Assembly (NCBI GenBank): GCA_028751875.1 | Contig: CM054138.1 | Coordinates: forward strand, 40,582,580-40,646,579 | Direction of reading: 5' to 3' | DNA: 64,000 bases | From: Rapana venosa | Lineage: Eukaryota > Mollusca > Gastropoda > Neogastropoda > Muricidae | In this document: positions 23,121-33,472 of the stretch, piece by piece | Layout of the letters: every line of letters begins with the position of its first letter | Numbering within the stretch: the stretch's first letter is position 1 | Notes under the pieces: generated by a model | The model's input: only the letters and a program-made list of their open reading frames with translations | What the model was told of the DNA's origin: nothing | Database searches by the model: none | Program-made: the position numbers and the translations under genes

Positions 23121-23455
23121 GACTAGTGGTTAGAACATTGCGCTCGCAATCTGACGACCCGGGTTCGATTCCCGTTCAAAGGGGATATTTTCCCCTGGAG
23201 TTAACATCAGTGCCGAATCTACTCTCCCCAAAAGTCTTTCGGATGAGACTATAAACCGAGGCCCCGTGTGCGAACGCACGCAGGACATCTTGCGCACACG
23301 TTAAATCCTGTTTCCGCTTTTCGTAAGAGTAGGCCATTGTGTGCCTGTGGGAACAGATGACAGAAGTTACAAAACCGCATACACACGGGGACTGGATGTA
23401 AAAAAGCACATACGTGCTTATTCCATTATCCTCGATATAAAAGGAAAAAAAATAA
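23121..23455 (+). mobile_element. SINE, tail-A type, full length
   Basis: The tRNA-like head has A-box TAGTGGTTAGAACATTGCGC and B-box GGGTTCGATTCCCG. A linker follows (TTTTCCCCTGGAGTTAACAT), then the core (ATGAGACTATAAACCGAGGC, CATCTTGCGCACACGTTAAA) and tail A (CACACGGGGACTGGATGT, TTATTCCATTATCCTCGATA). It ends in an A-rich run. The core resembles the conserved MetaSINE centre as I remember it; an alignment would be needed. Internal pol III boxes imply it could once be transcribed. Confidence 0.85.
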
Positions 23456-23589
23456 ACAGGCCCCCGGCATCCCCACAGGGGAAGTGGCTTTCTGTCAGTA
23501 GCGACAGTAATGCGGTCTGTCGTGACTAGGTAGGTCCATTCCCTGTGATGAGGACCTACTGACCCTGTGTCTGTCTGTCACTTAGCGCA

Positions 23590-23812
23590 GAAATAAATTA
23601 TTGCATCTAAATTTTGCGTCAGTCACTTCTAAATGTCAACACTGAGCAACTCAACTCAATAATTGTCTGTCCCCCTCTATCCACTGCTGTAAAATATCTA
23701 GGGGTCGTTATCGACAACACTCTCCGTGCAAAAATTCATCACCCAGACCTGCCACTCGTGCTACCATAGATATAGCGCTATGTAAATTCCATGTAGTATT
23801 ATTATTATTATT
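23590..23812 (+). pseudogene. CR1/jockey-like LINE, small 3' relic
   Basis: One frame reads STAVKYLGVVIDNTLRAKIH (from about 23679), the conserved block that follows the polymerase active site in non-LTR reverse transcriptases. Only about 200 bases are recognisable. It runs into a TAGCGCTATGTAAATTCC motif and an ATT microsatellite. Confidence 0.55.
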
Positions 23813-23828
23813 ATTATTATTATTGTTA

Positions 23829-23884
<56 letters not shown>

Positions 23885-23922
23885 GTTATTGTTGTTGTTG
23901 TTGTCGTCATTATTATTATTCA
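23797..23922. repeat. (ATT)n array
   Basis: About 125 bases of ATT with GTT and GTC interruptions. Confidence 0.9.
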
Positions 23923-24469
23923 GTGTTTACGTTGGGAAAAAAGGGCCGATGCAAAATTCGACTCTCTCCGTCGCCGCAGAACAAGAACAAAATAATAATA
24001 ACAAAGAAAGGAACACAATAGTAGTAATGATAACAAATTTGGGGGCAAGACTGCGCGAAAACATTAGTCTTGATTATCAATGCCAATAACGACACAGACG
24101 GGAAGTGCAATCAAAGGTCATCATCCACTAACAATAATTGTAGACACTGTAAATCAATACAGGCGAACGCATACGCAGACGGCTCGTGTCACGCCAGTGC
24201 AGTATATAACCGGCGAAGACTTGGCACTGCAGTACCAAGCACAATGCCCAGTGAATACCGTTAAACAATACTGCAATGGTGGGTCTGCAACACCTGGTGA
24301 CCACTTGGCACTGGCAGCAGGCCTGGCCACGATAACAAAAAAAACAACAACAACCACCAACATGTAATGTAGTAACAATGTGTCTGCTGGGGGAAGTCTG
24401 TATGCAATTCTGTATAATTATATATGCTTTTTGTGCATGCGTTGGTATAACATGCGCCAGAGAAACAAT

Positions 24470-24605
<136 letters not shown>

Positions 24606-24934
24606 CTAATATGTATGATCAGTTACTGAGGTAATATTGCCATCTCATAATACCAATGTTATATGATTACTTTACAACCGTAGTATGGATTCTATGGTAG
24701 GCCTATGTTAATCATACGGGTTGATATTTTTTGTGTTGTGTTGTGTGCCCACTCCCCTCCCCTCTGTCCCCTTGTGAATGGGCATAAGCTTATCGCATTA
24801 AACCACTCTCTCTCACACGTACGATGAAGTATCTTTTCACTTATAATGACTGATACATTATTACACGCTGTTGTGATTTTTTTTAAAGCAAGACTCCAGG
24901 GAATGCAGGCTCCTGCAAGTGTATGAAGCGTGCA

Positions 24935-24954
24935 CACACGCGTGTGCGTGCGTG

Positions 24955-25033
<79 letters not shown>
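24935..25033. repeat. (CA)n array with CG-rich edge
   Basis: CG/TG-rich start, then about 75 bases of pure CA. Confidence 0.9.
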
Positions 25034-25035
<2 letters not shown>

Positions 25036-25214
25036 CCTCTCTCTCCAGTAATGTTTTTAAAAAGTTATATGCTTACAATAATTATGTATTTTACATTTTG
25101 GATGATTTGATTTGTTTCCCCTCTTTCTTTGAACAAAATTGTGTTCTTTGTTGTGTTGAGAGATTTTTTGTTGGTTTTTTTGTTGGGTGGGTTTTTTGTT
25201 GGGTTTTTTGTTGG

Positions 25215-25295
25215 GTTTTCCCCCCAGAAAAAGGCATGTTTGCTTATGCTATAACCCTCTTTAAATAAAATTCATTCAATTCAATTCAATTCTCT
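25215..25295 (+). repeat. LINE-like 3' tail with (AATTC)n
   Basis: CCCTCTTTAAATAAAATTCA is followed by (TTCAA)n. The AAATAAAATTC-plus-pentamer arrangement parallels the end of the LINE at 54.48 kb. No coding part was found. Confidence 0.35.
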
Positions 25296-25489
25296 CTCTC
25301 ACACACATATACACACACACTCCACCCCTCCACCACCACCACCACCCTTCCCCCCCCCACACACACACTCACCACCCACCCCACCCCCCACCCCCACACA
25401 CGTTATGAACAAAACAACTCTCACAACACACCATCGCCACACAGCAATAAAACACGTTCCAGCCCAAGACACATGCATGACAGAAATGT

Positions 25490-25525
25490 AGTCAGTCAGT
25501 CAGTCAAGTCAGTCAAGTCAGACAG
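25490..25525. repeat. (AGTC)n short tandem repeat
   Basis: AGTCAGTC units with interrupted AAGTC variants. Confidence 0.7.
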
Positions 25526-25809
25526 TGCCACCACCAGTACAGTAGTAGCCAGGAGGGCACGAGAAAGCATTAGCCGGTGATCATTATTTCCATTCCACCT
25601 CGGGACTCGGGTCTACAGCTCGTAGTGAGCAGAAGCTCGTGGAAAATGGACACATAGAACACAGCACAGCAGGGATAGCTAGCGGCTACTACAGGATAGT
25701 CTGTCTGTTCGGACCATTGACGGCAATTAGAATGGGCCTACGTGTATGCCTGAACTGTTTTTATGGATAATTATGTATACACGCTTCAGAAAATACAAGG
25801 GATAAATGG

Positions 25810-25901
25810 TGTGTGTGTGTGTGTGTGCGTGTGTGTGGTGTGTGTGTGTGTGTGGTGTTAGCGGTACGTAAGGAGATGGTGGTGGTGGTAGTGTGTGTAT
25901 C

Positions 25902-25968
<67 letters not shown>

Positions 25969-26190
25969 CGTGTGTGTGTGTGTGTGTGTGAACACTCCTG
26001 AAAGTAGCCTTTAACAACATTTGACTAAGAGTTCCCAAACAGTTTACTTCAATTACCTTCGGAGGGGGTGTGTGCGCGCGCGCGCGCGCATGTGTGAGTG
26101 TGTGTGTGTGCGTGTGTGTGAGTGTGTGTGTGCGTATGTCACTGTGTGTGCATGCGTGCGTATGTCACTGTGTGTGCATGCGTGCGTGCC

Positions 26191-26232
<42 letters not shown>

Positions 26233-26615
26233 TATGTGTGTGTGTTTATGTCACTGTGTATGCGTGCGTTCGTGCGTGCGTAAGTGTGGGTGTGTGTGAG
26301 TGTGTATGTGCGTGTGTGTGAGTGTGTGAGTATGTGTGTGTGTTTGTGTGTGTGATGATGGTAGTGTGTGTATGTCACTGTGTTTGCATGCGTGTTTGTG
26401 TGTGTCGCGCGCACGTGCGTGAGTGTGCGTGCATTCGCGCGCACGCGTGTGTGTGTGCACGTGTGTGCGCGTGTGTGCACGCGCGTGTGTGTGCATATTT
26501 ATATGCGCTGGGGAAGGGCAGGGAAAGGCGGCAGTATGGCACTGAGATAAAGTGCGCGCGCGCGTGTGTGGACGTCCATGCGCACGTGGTGGTGGTGGTG
26601 GGGGGGGGGGGGGGC
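25810..26615. repeat. GT / GA / CG-rich simple-sequence region
   Basis: GT runs (25810-25858), a GA array (25908-25968), GT (25970-25990), then about 420 bases of degenerate GT/GC sequence (26068-26490) and a GGT/poly-G tract (26588-26614). The many His/Thr- or Val/Cys-rich frames are simple-sequence translation. Confidence 0.85.
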
Positions 26616-26749
26616 AGCATAGAGAGAATGTGTTGTGTGTGTGCAGGGGAGAAGGAGGGGTGTACAAAAAAACATCACCTGTCATCTGCAGCCAGAGAGA
26701 ACATAAGGAAGGACACGAACTTGACACAGCTATATCTAGCTGTGAGTTG

Positions 26750-27878
26750 TTAGTGTGACTTATCAGGTCTTCACGCCTTTACTTCTTCAGCACTCCTCGC
26801 CACCAACCAACCTGTCGATAAAATCAGTCACCCCCAACCTATCAACACACCAATACTAGACGATCCACATAAGCCTTTGATAGGCCAACGACTAGATAAA
26901 AATATCTGTGAGCAGCAACACTGACAAATCTGGCCACTAACATGCGTGTAGGCTCACACTCACTCACACACACACAGTGAACCTGTCTAAGCCTGTATAA
27001 CACATTTCAATCCTCCCGGTATTTGTGGGGACAATACAGAGAGACCGACATACACGTCTATTGAACCCCTGTATTGCTGCCTTGACAGCCTAAAGAGTAG
27101 AGGATACCATTGGCCCTGTACTTAAAAGCTATCGATCTTTCTCTTAGGTGTCTGCCAAGGTCTAGTTAGGCTCCAAGAGTTCACTAAACTCTTTGATACT
27201 GCCCACTATTATCAGAAACATGCTCGCATTTCTGGGTCCGTGATCCCGAAAGCAAGACATTTCATTGATTTCTGAACGCCAGGAGCCCAAAAAGAGACGT
27301 GTGGTTTGAATTCCGAGGTGTGAACTTCTGTTCAAGATACCACCACACTTTCTTCAAAACAGATACACACACCACACAACACAACACAACACACCAACTT
27401 ACCTTTCATGGTGTGTTTACAAATCCTTATCCACTTCCTCCCCTGTCAAAATGTACACACTAAGTCTTTGAAGCGGATCTTGGAGAGAAATATCTTTGTT
27501 CAGTCACATTTTCTTTCCATGGGAGAAATTAGGGGAGGGTAGAAAAAAGCACAACACTGAGATAAGTTATCGAGGTGAGGCGCACGACAGTGGCGCGTGC
27601 TCAGACGGCCATAATGGTAGGCTAAAGCCCAGCAGGCAGGGAGCGGAAAAACGGTGTGTTGACGGAGTTGCTAGGCTAGCGTGGGGTCACCACGGGTCGT
27701 TATGTGCTGTTTAACCCCCCGCCTGGTCTGCTCGTGCCAGAGACACTTTTTGACTTCCTCGGTTGTTTCCCTTGTAAAGGTTGCACGCGCGTGTGTTTAG
27801 CGAGCCGGGTATTGCAAGTATGTGTGTTGTTTTGTTTGTTGGCTTCGCAATACACGTTTATTCTTCAAAACATGACTC

Positions 27879-27909
<31 letters not shown>

Positions 27910-28064
27910 TGCGTGTGTGTGTGTGATTCTTTGTCTGTGTCCGTGTCTCTCTCTCTTTCAATGTATCATCAAATTGTTTTGTTGGGTTTTCCCCCTCCAA
28001 ATTGCTCATTTTCTAAGAAGTTTAACACTGTCAGTACAACGACTAGTCCTCTTGCAAATCTGAA

Positions 28065-28111
<47 letters not shown>

Positions 28112-28236
28112 GACTGTCTCTGTGTTCATGTGTCAAATCAAGTCAAGTCAAAATGATCTTCGTTCAGGGTAAAAGATTGAGAACACACAACTTGTTTTTC
28201 ATCCTGCCCCTTCAAAAAAAATGAAGAAAATTCACG

Positions 28237-28272
<36 letters not shown>

Positions 28273-30175
28273 AAAACTAAACAGTTTAGTCAATGCTCTA
28301 ATAGTCCCTCCAGCCTACTGATCTGAACATGTATCCATCTACCCCCCCCTCCACCGTTCCCCAATACCCCTTTACTTTAGATCCCTCTCCTATAGAACTG
28401 TACATTATTCACCCACCCCTTCAACAAGAACAAACACACACACATAAGCTTCATTGCTTAAACGCCATTCACTGAGATTTATACAGCACTAACATTCGAA
28501 AAAGCAGTTTTTATGACCTTACATAAATCCTTCTTGCAATGCTCAAGGGGTTGTAATTGTTACCTGCACTTATTTTCCTTCACTGCTCTTTGTTGTTGAA
28601 ATATGGTAATGGTATTGGTGAAAGGTAAGGGGACTGTATCTTTCGAGATCCATGTGTATGCCATCCTCCCCCTCCCCCCCCCCCCCCTCCCACCCCCATT
28701 TCTTTTGTCTGTCGGGTCTGAATGATCTGACAATGTTTGGGTAACTAGAGGGCTGAGATGACCACTCAAAGCTGTATTTAAAGTGATCTCCTACGTCCTT
28801 ATTGATCCCCGAGCATATGGGCTCAGAATGCACTTCACTTATTTCTCCTTTTTGCGACAGTATGTTGCAGTATATTTTCCTTCTTTATCACTGTTAGTTA
28901 TTGATGATTGCATTTGTAGGAGACACAATTATAATTTTATTCCTGTGAAAGTATTAACACCCGTACCCCTGGGGGTTTTCAAAGCGGTGTTTCTTCTTAA
29001 GTCATCTGGGATGGAGAACAGCGTGAAGTAAATTGCAATCCAAAGAGCGATAAGCGAGGTCTATGTGGATGTATGTGAAAAGGGCGCACCAGTGATGATG
29101 AAGTTGGCTACTCTAACCCTCATCTCTGCTGCAGTTTTAAGCGCGAAAATTGTGCAAAAGATCATTTCATAGATAATAATTCTAAGCGCACCATGAATGT
29201 ATACTATCCAAATTATACCCCATATCATTTCATATCAGGCTTAATTTCTGATACAAAATTCCAATACTGGCAATAATAAAGAAGGCCGTTCTGGTCACGA
29301 AGAAGTTGTGACAAAGACGTCTTGCGAAGAAGGAAATTTTGGTGATACCCCCGCCAAATTGGAGACCAAATCTAAAAGAAAGAACTGATGCAGTGAAAAT
29401 TTTCATTCATTAACAGATTTGTCTTCTCACCCATCTCTGAAAGTGTTGGGTGGGTACTGTCACTCCCACAAAAATGCCCGTCACTGAGCTATATCAACTA
29501 AAGAGCAGTGAAACTCCTTTCGCCCAATCTGTCCATCACAAACTTGGAAGTTCTTAATAACATATATATATATATATAATTATGATCACAACATAGACGA
29601 AACAGAGTACATATACTGTCCCTTACAGAAACGAAAACTTTTTTAAAACAAAAATCAATATACAATATATAGGCCTATGTTTAAAATATCAACGCACAAT
29701 AATCATAATCAAGTAGGCTACATCAGATCTTTTATTTACTACACTCCCGAATAAATGATTTCTCACTGGATAGATTTAATTCTATCTTGCCCACCATATT
29801 TTGTCGATAGGTGGGAATCCAGTTTGTATCAACAGCACTGCAAAGTACACAATTTGTTCAATGCAGGACCCAGTAGTCTAGTTCTTACATACTTTTCTAA
29901 AGTTTCAAAACGAAACCTTTTCCTTTGTTCGTTTCCTTTGGTCCATAGGTTTTGTGATGTATTTTCTTTGTCGGGTTTTGTATGTTTTTGTTTTGTTTGT
30001 TGTTTTTAGCCAGAAGCATTATTAGATAATTATAATGATACAGTGCATTGCTTTTATGGTTTACCCATGTGAATTACAGTGTGTGTGTGTGTGTGAACTT
30101 GTCTAAGTGCTTACGGTAGTTTCAGTGCTGTGTGCTTTACTTTTAAATGATAAAGAATGTTACTGCATACTACGA
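26750..30175. other. Largely unique non-coding interval
   Basis: No exon or element recognised. Simple repeats lie at 27880-27930 (GT), 28068-28108 (CT), 28237-28272 (CA), 28674-28696 (C-rich), 29561-29580 (TA) and 30079-30097 (GT). Confidence 0.45.
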
Positions 30176-30179
30176 TTCT

Positions 30180-30200
30180 GGGGGGGGGGGGGGGGGGGGG
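30180..30200. repeat. Poly-G tract
   Basis: About 20 consecutive Gs. Confidence 0.9.
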
Positions 30201-30447
30201 TGCTTTATCTTCTATGACTTTTTGTCTCACTGTTCCTCCGCCACTCATTTCGACCCCTCCGCCCTAACCTTACCCAGGTTCATCATATCGCTTCCTCATG
30301 GTCAAAAGTTCACAGGGAGGCTGTCAACGTCAGGTTGCTGTGGGACGACCAGCGAGAGGGACATTGCACTGCTGCTGGGTCTCTTTGGTGGTGTTCAGTG
30401 GTGCCTACCAACCACCCTACTGACAACACTGGGGGATCACACTCCTC

Positions 30448-30448
<1 letters not shown>

Positions 30449-30486
<38 letters not shown>

Positions 30487-30560
30487 TCCAAGGTGATGAC
30501 CACCACACCTCTCCAACAGCTTTCTCTTGTGAACCTCCACCCCCCCCCCCCCCCCCCCCT
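30449..30560. repeat. Two poly-C tracts
   Basis: C tracts at 30449-30484 (about 35 bases) and 30540-30559 (about 20 bases), both within repeat X copy 1. The other copies lack them. Confidence 0.9.
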
Positions 30561-30611
30561 CCCCAAGGCTTTGACACTAATGTACCACATGAAAAGGGAC
30601 TGGACAGCACA

Positions 30612-30935
30612 GCCTGGTTGGCGAGAGCGTTGTGCTGATCCGGGTTCGAATCACGTTCTCAAGGAGATAATTTCCCCTGGAGTTAACGTCAGTGCCAACT
30701 CCACTCGCCCCAAAAGTCCTTCGGATGAGACTATAAACCGAGGTACCGTGTGCGAACGCACGCAGAACATCTTGCGCACACGTTAAAACCTATCCCGCTT
30801 TTTGGTGGGAAGGGATGACAAAATCTACAAAACTGCACACACACACACACACACACACACCACACACGGGGACTGAATGTTAAAAAAAAAGTACATGAGA
30901 ACTCATTCCATTATTTTCGAAATAAATAAATAAAT
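30612..30935 (+). mobile_element. SINE, tail-A type, near full length
   Basis: Partial head with GTTGGCGAGAGCGTTGTGCT and B-box GGGTTCGAATC, the linker TTTCCCCTGGAGTTAACGTC, the core, and tail A with an embedded CA expansion (30836-30860). It ends in (AAAT)n and is inserted in repeat X copy 1. Confidence 0.8.
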
Positions 30936-31088
30936 AACAGGAAACCAAGACTGAGGTCACCATTAGAACAGAGCAACTGGGGCCACCAGATTAAAGACAA
31001 TTTTCTATCATTGCATTATCATCAGTGGGGATGAGGATGATGTAATGATGTTGCTGTGGAAGTGTATGTGCTTTGCTACTACCTCACA

Positions 31089-31420
31089 GCAGAGTTACGG
31101 ATCTTTTTCCACGAGGTCTTTAGTCGACCCGCGACCCGACCCAACAATGGCTCAAATTTTTGATGGAAAAGCTGTTTCAAGTGACATTCGGGGAAAGCTG
31201 AAGGAGGAAGTGCAGAACCTGAAGGCCAAGTTCCCAGACTTTGTTGCCGGCCTGGCCATCGTGCAGGTGGGTGACAGAAGCGATTCCAACGTGTACATCA
31301 ACCAGAAGCTGAAGGCCTCTGCGGAGGTTGGTGTGACCGCACAGCATGTGCGTCTGGCGCGCACCTCCACCCAGACTGAGATTGTTCAGGCTGTGAACAA
31401 GTACATTACTCAACGCTTCC
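31089..31420 (+). pseudogene. Intronless MTHFD1-type (C1-THF synthase) 5' mRNA fragment
   Basis: Encodes the N-terminal part of the methylenetetrahydrofolate dehydrogenase/cyclohydrolase domain. From the ATG at 31147 there are 87 residues, beginning MAQIFDGKAVSSDIRGKLKE and including DSNVYINQKLKASAEVGV. The YxxxK catalytic pair is intact (Tyr50, Lys54). The first about 105 bases (31089-31196) match the exon at 46.8 kb with only two evident substitutions, then continue without an intron exactly where that exon has its GT donor. After NKYI the frame leaves the family and stops at 31426. The enzyme is normally over 900 residues, so this is a fragment and probably not functional as an enzyme. It sits inside repeat X on the same strand as its likely parent 15.6 kb away. 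The frame also continues upstream through FSTRSLVDPRPDPT. Confidence 0.85.
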
Positions 31421-31799
31421 CATCATGATCATTATATTCTGGCGTCCACCAGTCCCGAGAGATACAGACACCTGCAGTGTTTGGTCAGGTAATTAGAGCA
31501 ACACCACCAAAATTGCATCTGTAGGCCTAAATAAGATGAAGCTCCACTGTGCGGCCCCAGTCTTCCCAGTGAGCCCATAGCAAACTCACTCTGGGTAGAA
31601 AATCTTTATGACTCTTAATGACTCAAAAAAACGACCTTTCAGCCCATGGCCAAGGTGCTATATACTGCACCACCAGGCTGGTTGAAAAAAAAGTTTTGTG
31701 ATGTCAAGTTGTTATGATTGTCGTATGTTTGCTTGATGTTTACGAAGATAGACATTAAGAATAAACTTGGTTTCAAATCTTTATCCTTGTGTATTAAAT

Positions 31800-31990
31800 A
31801 CCATCTTTCTGAGGGCCCGTGTGCGAATGCCCGCAGAGGCGCACACGTTAAAACCCATTCGCTTTTCGGAAGAGAAGGCCATTGTGTACCTGTGGAAATG
31901 GATGACATTTACACAACTGCATACACACGGGACTGAATTTTTTTTAAAGCACATGAGTGCTTATTCCATCACCCTCGAAATAAAAGAATA
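31800..31990 (+). mobile_element. SINE, tail-A type, 5'-truncated
   Basis: A degenerate core (GGGCCCGTGTGCGAATGCCC, GCGCACACGTTAAAACCC) is followed by the middle (CTTTTCGGAAGAGAAGGCCA) and tail A (TTATTCCATCACCCTCGAAA), ending in (AAAT)n. Confidence 0.75.
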
Positions 31991-32363
31991 AATAAAATAA
32001 TAAATAAAATGCCTTCATTCATCCACATTCATTCAGTTTATTAATTCTCTCCGACTCAGGAGAACGTAAACCCACTGAAAGTGCGACTTTACACTTTCTC
32101 CCTATTTCCTTACTTTTGAGTGTAACACGTGCAGGTTCTATACCAACAAATCAGGAAACGAGGAGAAAAAAAGTCGTTAGTGCATGAGAGCAGCCTTCGC
32201 CAGCAGTCACGTTTAAGTTCACAAGGCCCACTGAAAGAAAGGGGAAAGCAGGACTGGGAAAAGAAAGAGAAAAAGGGTAGGGCTAGCCTAGGCCTAAAGT
32301 AAAATTCGTTCCTTTGCTGTAAAAAGTCATAGGCCTACCCTGAGCACTCGGTCAGAATCCAAG

Positions 32364-32459
32364 ATGGCAACGATCCTGAGAAGTTGCAGACGATTGACTT
32401 CAATTGCTTTATCACCTCGTATTTGTACAGTCCTCGTGTCTTCGAAACGATGTATCAAA
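32364..32459 (+). CDS. PRDX5: PRDX5 coding exon 1 (mitochondrial presequence)
   Basis: Encodes residues 1-32, rich in Arg, Ser and hydrophobic residues with no acidic residue, as expected for a matrix-targeting leader. It starts at the ATG in AAGATGG and ends ATCAAA before donor GTAAGT, phase 0. It joins to ATCGGGGAT of exon 2 to give CIKIGDPLP, equivalent to the PIKVGD start of the mature mammalian enzyme. Confidence 0.85.
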
Positions 32460-32824
32460 GTAAGTCAGAATTGTTAATGGATCTGCTGGTGGTTCATAGA
32501 TATGTTTGCTGTTTGTCTGTAATTTGTTTACCTCCGAGCTTGTCAAAACGTGGTGAAACCAGCGAAAAAGAAAGTACAGATACCAAAATATACTGAATTT
32601 GTGGTGGTATGTTTCCTCACTCTTGTGACTTGTCTCAGAAAAGTCTAAAGCAATCTCTTCTCTTCCATTCAGCAGAAGTGATAAGTCAGCTAATCATGTA
32701 TTCATTAACTCTGCTGTGTTTGGGGGGTCAATGCTTGATAGCCAGGGGAAAGCAGACTTATACTAGTTACAGTTACACTACACTACACTACACTACACTA
32801 CACTACACTACACTACACACACAA

Positions 32825-32872
<48 letters not shown>

Positions 32873-32903
32873 TGTACATTATGCAAGATTCTGTTTTAAA
32901 CAC

Positions 32904-32950
<47 letters not shown>

Positions 32951-33436
32951 ACTGTGTACAAAGTATCATTAAAGTATGTGTATGATATTGATAATAATCT
33001 TTTTGCTTTGGCTTGCATGTTTATAGTTGTTTTTTGGTTTTTTACTTTTTGTTTAACTTTAATCACCAGTAGACCACTTTTTTGTTCTTTTCTCCGTCTT
33101 TGTGATCAAGCCAAGATGGATGATCATGAAGTGGTTTTTTACAATTTTATTTTATAAATTGGATGTATTCGCATATAATTTGATAAAAACAATGTAATCG
33201 ATGTATGCAAACAGAGACAACCAGCATGCTTACTCAACAGAACTATACTTGTAACACATACCCATATATGTACATATATGCAAAGGTACATGGCTCACAC
33301 ATGCGCACGCACACACACACAGTGACACACACACCACTTCCCCTCCTACTCCCCCTACCCACTTTCTTCTTGTCTAATACCACAGATTATGAAGAGACGT
33401 TATTTTAATGAAATAGAAATGTAAACACACAACCTT

Positions 33437-33472
<36 letters not shown>

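Larger units (their letters stand above)
30215..31690 (+). repeat. Dispersed repeat X, copy 1, carrying a host-mRNA fragment and a SINE
   Basis: Matches the copies at 55.06-55.9 and 57.65-58.48 kb in order. Shared blocks are GCACTGCTGCTGGGTC near 30366, TGGTGGTGTTCAGTGGTGCC, AAGGCTTTGACACTAA near 30565, GGGGCCACCAGATTAAAG near 30979, ATGTTGCTGTGGAAGTG, then CACCTGCAGTGTTTGGTCAG near 31469 and AGCCCATAGCAAACTCACTC. Between the last two groups the other copies have a CT/CA/TA microsatellite. This copy instead has about 330 bases of MTHFD1-type coding sequence. A tail-A SINE and two C tracts are further interruptions. No frame is conserved between copies; class unknown. Confidence 0.65.

Noticed and set aside
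23121..23180. tRNA-like sequences with good A and B boxes (also 10,850, 48,900, 13,730)
   Set aside because: They lack paired acceptor stems and run directly into repeated SINE bodies, so they are SINE heads and not tRNA genes.
31045..31428. Calling the MTHFD1-like frame a functional gene
   Set aside because: It covers under a tenth of the usual protein, stops in repeat X sequence after NKYI, and has no intron where the related exon has a donor. Described as a fragment.
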